Part shown: positions 6,033-9,044 of the stretch, in pieces
How the letters are laid out: every line of letters begins with the position of its first letter
Position numbering within the stretch: the stretch's first letter is position 1
DNA from: DATNNN01 sp035601815
GTDB taxonomy: Bacteria; Pseudomonadota; Alphaproteobacteria; Rhizobiales; Xanthobacteraceae
Reading direction: 5' to 3'
Length of the DNA stretch: 9,044 bases
NCBI GenBank assembly: GCA_035601815.1
Contig: DATNNN010000071.1
Coordinates: 1-9,044 of the forward strand
Notes under the pieces: generated by a model
Database searches by the model: none
What the model was told of the DNA's origin: nothing
What the model saw: the letters and a program-made list of their open reading frames with translations, nothing else
Position numbers and translations under genes: made by a program

Positions 6033-6724
6033 AGTCCATGAAGACGTATCAGCCCATCGTGGGCGAAATCGTGCGAGCGCGCGGCGCGCGCGCGATCCTG
6101 GATCTACCCAGCGGCAGCGGCTGGCTGCGATCGAAAATCGCCGACCCGGCCGTCGTCATCGACGGCATCGATCTCTACGAAACGCAGCCGGCGGGCTACC
6201 GCAATTTCCTGCGCCACGATCTCGAGCACGGCGTGCCGGATTCGCTTCCGCGCTACGACGCGATCGTGAGCTGCGAGGGGATCGAGCATATCGCCAACCC
6301 CGGCCTGTTCCTCGCCACCGCGCGCGAGCACCTCGAAGGCGGCGGCACCCTCATCGTGACCACGCCCAACACCTGGTATCCGGAGGCGCGGCTGCGATAT
6401 TTCCTGCGCGGCTTCTTCCCGAGCTTCCCGCCGCTCGTGGGCAAAATCGCGTCCGGGACGCACATGCACGTCATGCCGTGGAGCTGGCCGCAGCTCTATC
6501 TGCATCTCTCGCTCGCGGGCTTCACCGAAATCGAGCTGCATCCCTGTCTCGAAGACCGGCGCACGCGCTTGTTCGAACGCGCGCTGGCGCTGCCGATGCG
6601 GGCGTATTGCCGGAGCCGAAGGCGCAAATCCGCGAGTGATGAAGAGCGCCGCTTCTGGACCGTCGCCGCGACCCCCGGCGCGCTTTACGGGCGGCGGCTC
6701 GTGGTTTCCGCCCGCAAGCGCTAG
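6029..6724 (+). CDS. Class I SAM-dependent methyltransferase (Methyltransf_11/23-like)
   Basis: 231 residues from TTG at 6029 (228 if ATG at 6038 is used). Motif I is AILDLPSGSGWLRSKI (22-37), with Pro-Ser where many relatives have Gly-x; strand 2 acid GIDLY (46-50), motif RYDAIVSCEGIEHIANPG (75-92), and GGTLIVTTPNTWYPEARLRY (105-124). The EHI plus TPN pattern is that of Methyltransf_23/11 enzymes, many of which modify sugars or glycolipids; the region after residue 125 (FLRGFFPSFPP, GTHMHVMPWSWPQL) is like methyltransferases found in polysaccharide clusters. The substrate is not deducible. It is the last gene of the glycosyltransferase operon, so it most likely methylates a sugar put on by those enzymes or a precursor of it. 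Its TAG (6722-6724) sits in a CTAG shared with the stop codon of the convergent methyltransferase. Confidence 0.85.
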   Translation: MKSMKTYQPIVGEIVRARGARAILDLPSGSGWLRSKIADPAVVIDGIDLYETQPAGYRNFLRHDLEHGVPDSLPRYDAIVSCEGIEHIANPGLFLATAREHLEGGGTLIVTTPNTWYPEARLRYFLRGFFPSFPPLVGKIASGTHMHVMPWSWPQLYLHLSLAGFTEIELHPCLEDRRTRLFERALALPMRAYCRSRRRKSASDEERRFWTVAATPGALYGRRLVVSARKR

Positions 6725-7485
6725 GCGGGCTTCGCCGCGAAGAACACGAGGCTGCGCGAGGTGAGCGCGGTCCAGCCGTTCGCCTCGCGGGTAATAGTGG
6801 CGGTTTCGGCGTAGAGCTTCGGCTCGCGGGCGAGGCGCCGCAGCGCCCGCGCCGTCGAAATCCGCAGGAACGGCCAGGCGAGCGCCGCCCAGAAGGCGGC
6901 ACTGCGCTTGGTGCGGTCGGCATGAAGCGCGATTCCATCAAAGCCCGCGCCGCGCAGGCCGTAGTGCCAATACTGATAGGGTAGCGGGCTGACGTGGCCG
7001 CAGATGCGGCCGGCGTTCTCCGGCAACACGCTCGGCGAGGGATAGAGCTGGTAGTGGCCGGCGGTGAGGAAATTCCAGCGCGACACCAGATGGCCGACGT
7101 TCGGCACGGAGAAAATGAGAACGCCGCCGGGCTTCAGTACGCGCGCGATCTCGGCGAGCGCGGCATACGGCACGCGGGTGTGCTCCATCACCTCGATCGC
7201 CACCACCGCGTCGAAGGCGGCGTCGGGATAGGGCAGGCCGCGGTTCAAATCGGCCTGCTTGAAGTTCACGCCCTCGACGGCGAAGGCGCCGCGCTCGATG
7301 TCGCAGGCCGCGATCCCCGCCCCAGGCGCGATCCCGAGACTTTCGCGCGCCGCCGACAAGAGGCCGGTGAAGTAGCCGCGGCCGGCGCCGAGATCGAGGA
7401 CATCGCCCTTGAGCTTGCCGCTCACTTCCAGCAGCGACAGCACGCGCGCGTTGGTGGCGCGATGGGAGGCGGGCGCGGAAGCCAT
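6721..7485 (-). CDS. Class I SAM-dependent methyltransferase (Methyltransf_11-like)
   Basis: 254 residues from ATG at 7485. All core motifs are present: VLDLGAGRGYF (29-39, SAM binding), ACDIERG (60-66), FKQADLNRGLPYPDAAFDAV (75-94), VAIEVMEHTRVP (95-106) and ARVLKPGGVLIFSVPN (114-129). A C-terminal part of about 120 residues with YQLYPSPSVL and HVSPLPYQYWHY may form the acceptor pocket. The acceptor is unknown. It follows the alpha/beta hydrolase gene after 15 bases, with a purine-rich AGAGAG just before the ATG, so it is probably co-transcribed with the hydrolase and ligase. By function it could equally belong to the glycan set on the other strand. It differs clearly from the methyltransferase it converges with, so it is not a local duplicate. 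The two stop codons overlap in a single CTAG (6721-6724). Confidence 0.86.
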   Translation of the reverse strand: MASAPASHRATNARVLSLLEVSGKLKGDVLDLGAGRGYFTGLLSAARESLGIAPGAGIAACDIERGAFAVEGVNFKQADLNRGLPYPDAAFDAVVAIEVMEHTRVPYAALAEIARVLKPGGVLIFSVPNVGHLVSRWNFLTAGHYQLYPSPSVLPENAGRICGHVSPLPYQYWHYGLRGAGFDGIALHADRTKRSAAFWAALAWPFLRISTARALRRLAREPKLYAETATITREANGWTALTSRSLVFFAAKPA

Positions 7486-7500
7486 GATCTCTCTAGTCGT

Positions 7501-8298
7501 TCAAGCCGCCGCCAGTTTCTCGTGCACGGCGAGAAGGTGATGGGCGAATTCGGCGATGGCGGCAAGGGTCTTCGCGGGCTGGTCAATGTGCGGCGAATGG
7601 CGGCAGTCGTCGAGCAAGAGCGTCTCCACCGGGCAGTACGTCTCCTGCTCGGCTAGGCCAAGCTGCGCCGTGGTGCCGTACTGGTCGCCCGCGCCCTGGA
7701 TGATGAGGATCGGCACGCGGATGTAGGCGAGATACTCGTCGATGCGCCAGTCGCGGAAGGCGGGCGCGAGCCAGGCGTCGTTCCAGCCGCGGAAGGCCAC
7801 GTCCACGTTGTCGCCGTGAAAGCGCTTGAGCCGTTCGCGCAGGTCGCCGTTGTCGTAGGCCTCCTTCGCCTCGGCGATGCTCTTGATCGAGATGTCCTCG
7901 ACGAAGAAGTGCGGCGCCATGAGCACGAGGCCACGCACGCGAAAATCCTGGCGGCCGCCGGCGTAGATCGCGGCGATGGAGGCGCCGTCAGAATGGCCGA
8001 CGAGAATGCATTTGCGCACGCCCGCCTGGTCGAGCACATGCGGCAGCACGTCGAGGGCCTCGTCGTGCATGTAGGAGAGCCGGCGCGGCAGCGGCGGCGC
8101 GTCCGACTTGCCATAGCCCGGCCGCGAATAGACCAGCACGCCGCAGCCGGTGCGCGCGGCGAGTTTTTTCGGAAAGTCGCGCCACATGGCGACGCAGCCG
8201 AGCCCTTCGTGCAGGAGCACGAGCGTCGGCGCCCTGTCGGGCGGGGCCCCATGCCATTCAGCCTCGATGCGGCGACCGGCGACGACGATATTTTTCAC
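7501..8298 (-). CDS. Alpha/beta hydrolase
   Basis: 265 residues from GTG at 8298. An alpha/beta-hydrolase fold enzyme: oxyanion-hole region LLHEGLGCVAMW (28-39), SRPGYGKSD (58-66), nucleophile elbow GHSDG (101-105, Ser103), acid in IIQGAGDQYGT (199-209, Asp205) and catalytic histidine in CRHSPHIDQP (232-241, His234). The triad looks complete, so an active esterase, lactonase or thioesterase-like hydrolase is likely; the substrate is unknown. The start is set by the GTGA overlap with the ligase stop and by AGGGG at 8307-8311, eight bases before the GTG. The same frame stays open far upstream (to 8943), but that part lies under the ligase gene and encodes Arg-rich sequence, so it is not included. 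Close coupling to a benzoate-CoA-ligase-type enzyme suggests a shared role in aromatic or carboxylic acid breakdown, possibly ring-product or lactone hydrolysis; this is inference. Confidence 0.9.
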   Translation of the reverse strand: MKNIVVAGRRIEAEWHGAPPDRAPTLVLLHEGLGCVAMWRDFPKKLAARTGCGVLVYSRPGYGKSDAPPLPRRLSYMHDEALDVLPHVLDQAGVRKCILVGHSDGASIAAIYAGGRQDFRVRGLVLMAPHFFVEDISIKSIAEAKEAYDNGDLRERLKRFHGDNVDVAFRGWNDAWLAPAFRDWRIDEYLAYIRVPILIIQGAGDQYGTTAQLGLAEQETYCPVETLLLDDCRHSPHIDQPAKTLAAIAEFAHHLLAVHEKLAAA

Positions 8299-9044
8299 TT
8301 CGCCGTCCCCTCGTCGCGCAATTTGAAGCGCTGGATCTTGCCGGTGGCGGTTTTCGGCAGCTCCGTGCACACGTCGATCCAGCGCGGGTATTTCCAGGGA
8401 CCGGCGCGTTCCTTCACGAGGACGCGCAGCGCCTCGAACAGCTTGTCGTCGGCGGCGAAGCCCTCCTTGAGCACGACGAAGGCCTTGGGCTTGAGCAGAC
8501 CGTCGTTGTCCTCCTTGCCGATCACCGCCGCCTCCAGCACCGCCGGGTGCGAGGCGAGCGCGCCTTCCACCTCGAACGGCGACACCCAGATGCCGCCCAC
8601 CTTGAACATGTCGTCGGTGCGGCCGCAGTAGACGTAGTAGCCGTTGGCGTCGCGGATGTACTTGTCGCCGGTGCAGGTCCATTCGCCGGCGAAGGTGCGC
8701 CGGCTTTTTCCCCGCTGGTTCCAGTAGCCTTCCGCCGCCGACGGCCCGCGCACCACGAGCTCGCCGATCTCGTCCGCGCCCAGCTCGCGGCCGTCCTCGC
8801 CCAGGATCTTCGCGTCGTAGCCGGGCACCGGCTTGCCCGAGGTGCCATAGCGCACGTCGCCCGGCCGGTTGCTGACGAAGATGTGCAGCATCTCGGTGGA
8901 GCCGATGCCATCGATGATGTCGACGCCGACCACCTCGCGCCACTTCTCGCCCACGTGCTTGGGCAGCGCCTCGCCGGCGGATACGCAGAGGCGCAGCCGG
9001 TCGGAGCCGGCGCCCTTGCCGATGTCCTTGTGGGCGAGCATCGC
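8295..9044 (-). CDS. Acyl/aryl-CoA ligase of the benzoate-CoA ligase family, C-terminal half (5' end outside window)
   Basis: 249 residues are visible; the frame continues past the right edge, and family members are about 500-530 residues, so this is the C-terminal half. The ATG at 9041 is internal. ANL-superfamily motifs in order: SAGEALPKHV (about 22-31), adenine-binding DIIDGIGSTEMLHIF (about 42-56), GTSGKPVPGYDAKI, GEWTCTGD (Asp contacting the ribose), YCGRTDDMFKVGGIWVSPFE (hinge and A8 loop), and PKTATGKIQRFKLR near the C terminus, carrying the catalytic lysine. SNRPGDVRYGTSGKPVPGY and the TDDMFKVGG form are those of benzoate/4-hydroxybenzoate-CoA ligases (BadA, HbaA, BclA relatives). 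The enzyme would activate a carboxylic acid to its CoA thioester with ATP in the cytoplasm; aromatic substrate is probable, the exact acid is not known. Its TGA overlaps the GTG start of the hydrolase by four bases. Confidence 0.88.
   Translation of the reverse strand, partial: AMLAHKDIGKGAGSDRLRLCVSAGEALPKHVGEKWREVVGVDIIDGIGSTEMLHIFVSNRPGDVRYGTSGKPVPGYDAKILGEDGRELGADEIGELVVRGPSAAEGYWNQRGKSRRTFAGEWTCTGDKYIRDANGYYVYCGRTDDMFKVGGIWVSPFEVEGALASHPAVLEAAVIGKEDNDGLLKPKAFVVLKEGFAADDKLFEALRVLVKERAGPWKYPRWIDVCTELPKTATGKIQRFKLRDEGTAK
8307..8311 (-). promoter_or_regulatory. Ribosome binding site AGGGG for the GTG-started hydrolase
   Basis: On the minus strand AGGGG lies inside the end of the ligase gene, eight bases before the GTG at 8298. 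It supports this GTG, rather than the far upstream end of the open frame, as the start of the alpha/beta hydrolase. Confidence 0.6.

Noticed and set aside
6007..6639. Plus-strand frame of 210 codons over the methyltransferase at 6029-6724
   Set aside because: Out-of-frame shadow of a gene with clear methyltransferase motifs; the translation is Arg/Ala-rich without motifs.
8299..8943. Upstream extension of the hydrolase frame by about 215 codons under the ligase gene, giving an apparent 480-residue fusion
   Set aside because: The extension is Arg/Gly-rich and overlaps the conserved ligase motifs in another frame; the GTGA overlap and AGGGG site give a clear internal start.

Overview
This is a GC-rich, almost fully coding stretch of bacterial chromosome. 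I assign ten genes; only about 137 of 9044 bases lie outside them. Strong G/C preference at third codon positions, no TAA among the nine stop codons visible, rhizobial-looking protein families and a benzoate-CoA-ligase-type gene suggest an alphaproteobacterium of the Hyphomicrobiales (Bradyrhizobium / Rhodopseudomonas / Xanthobacteraceae-like). That placement is an inference from gene content, not a marker-gene identification.

Left part (1-2280, minus strand): a probable transcript runs leftward from a TylF-family O-methyltransferase, through a stand-alone flippase-type membrane protein (the membrane domain of lysylphosphatidylglycerol synthases), into the start of a two-transmembrane, PAS-containing sensor (probably a histidine kinase, PhoR-like in layout) cut by the window edge. 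The last two overlap by four bases.

Middle part (2330-6724): a small FkbM/Methyltransf_24-like methyltransferase (+) meets a WaaE/KdtX-like family 2 glycosyltransferase (-) tail to tail with a 12-base coding overlap. That glycosyltransferase is head to head, only 11 bases apart, with a plus-strand operon of two GT-B family 4 glycosyltransferases and a class I methyltransferase, joined by four-base overlaps.

Right part (6721-9044, minus strand): a second class I methyltransferase, an alpha/beta hydrolase and the C-terminal half of an acyl/aryl-CoA ligase of the benzoate-CoA ligase family form a leftward operon entering from the right.

Together, the three glycosyltransferases and four methyltransferases of different families look like a cell-surface glycan locus (LPS core or O-chain) making O-methylated sugars; the hydrolase-ligase pair looks like a separate aromatic or carboxylic acid metabolism module abutting it. 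No RNA gene, mobile element, CRISPR array or convincing terminator was seen. I found no clearly novel system; the notable points are the compactness, the interlocking gene ends, and the unassigned combination of methyltransferases and glycosyltransferases.
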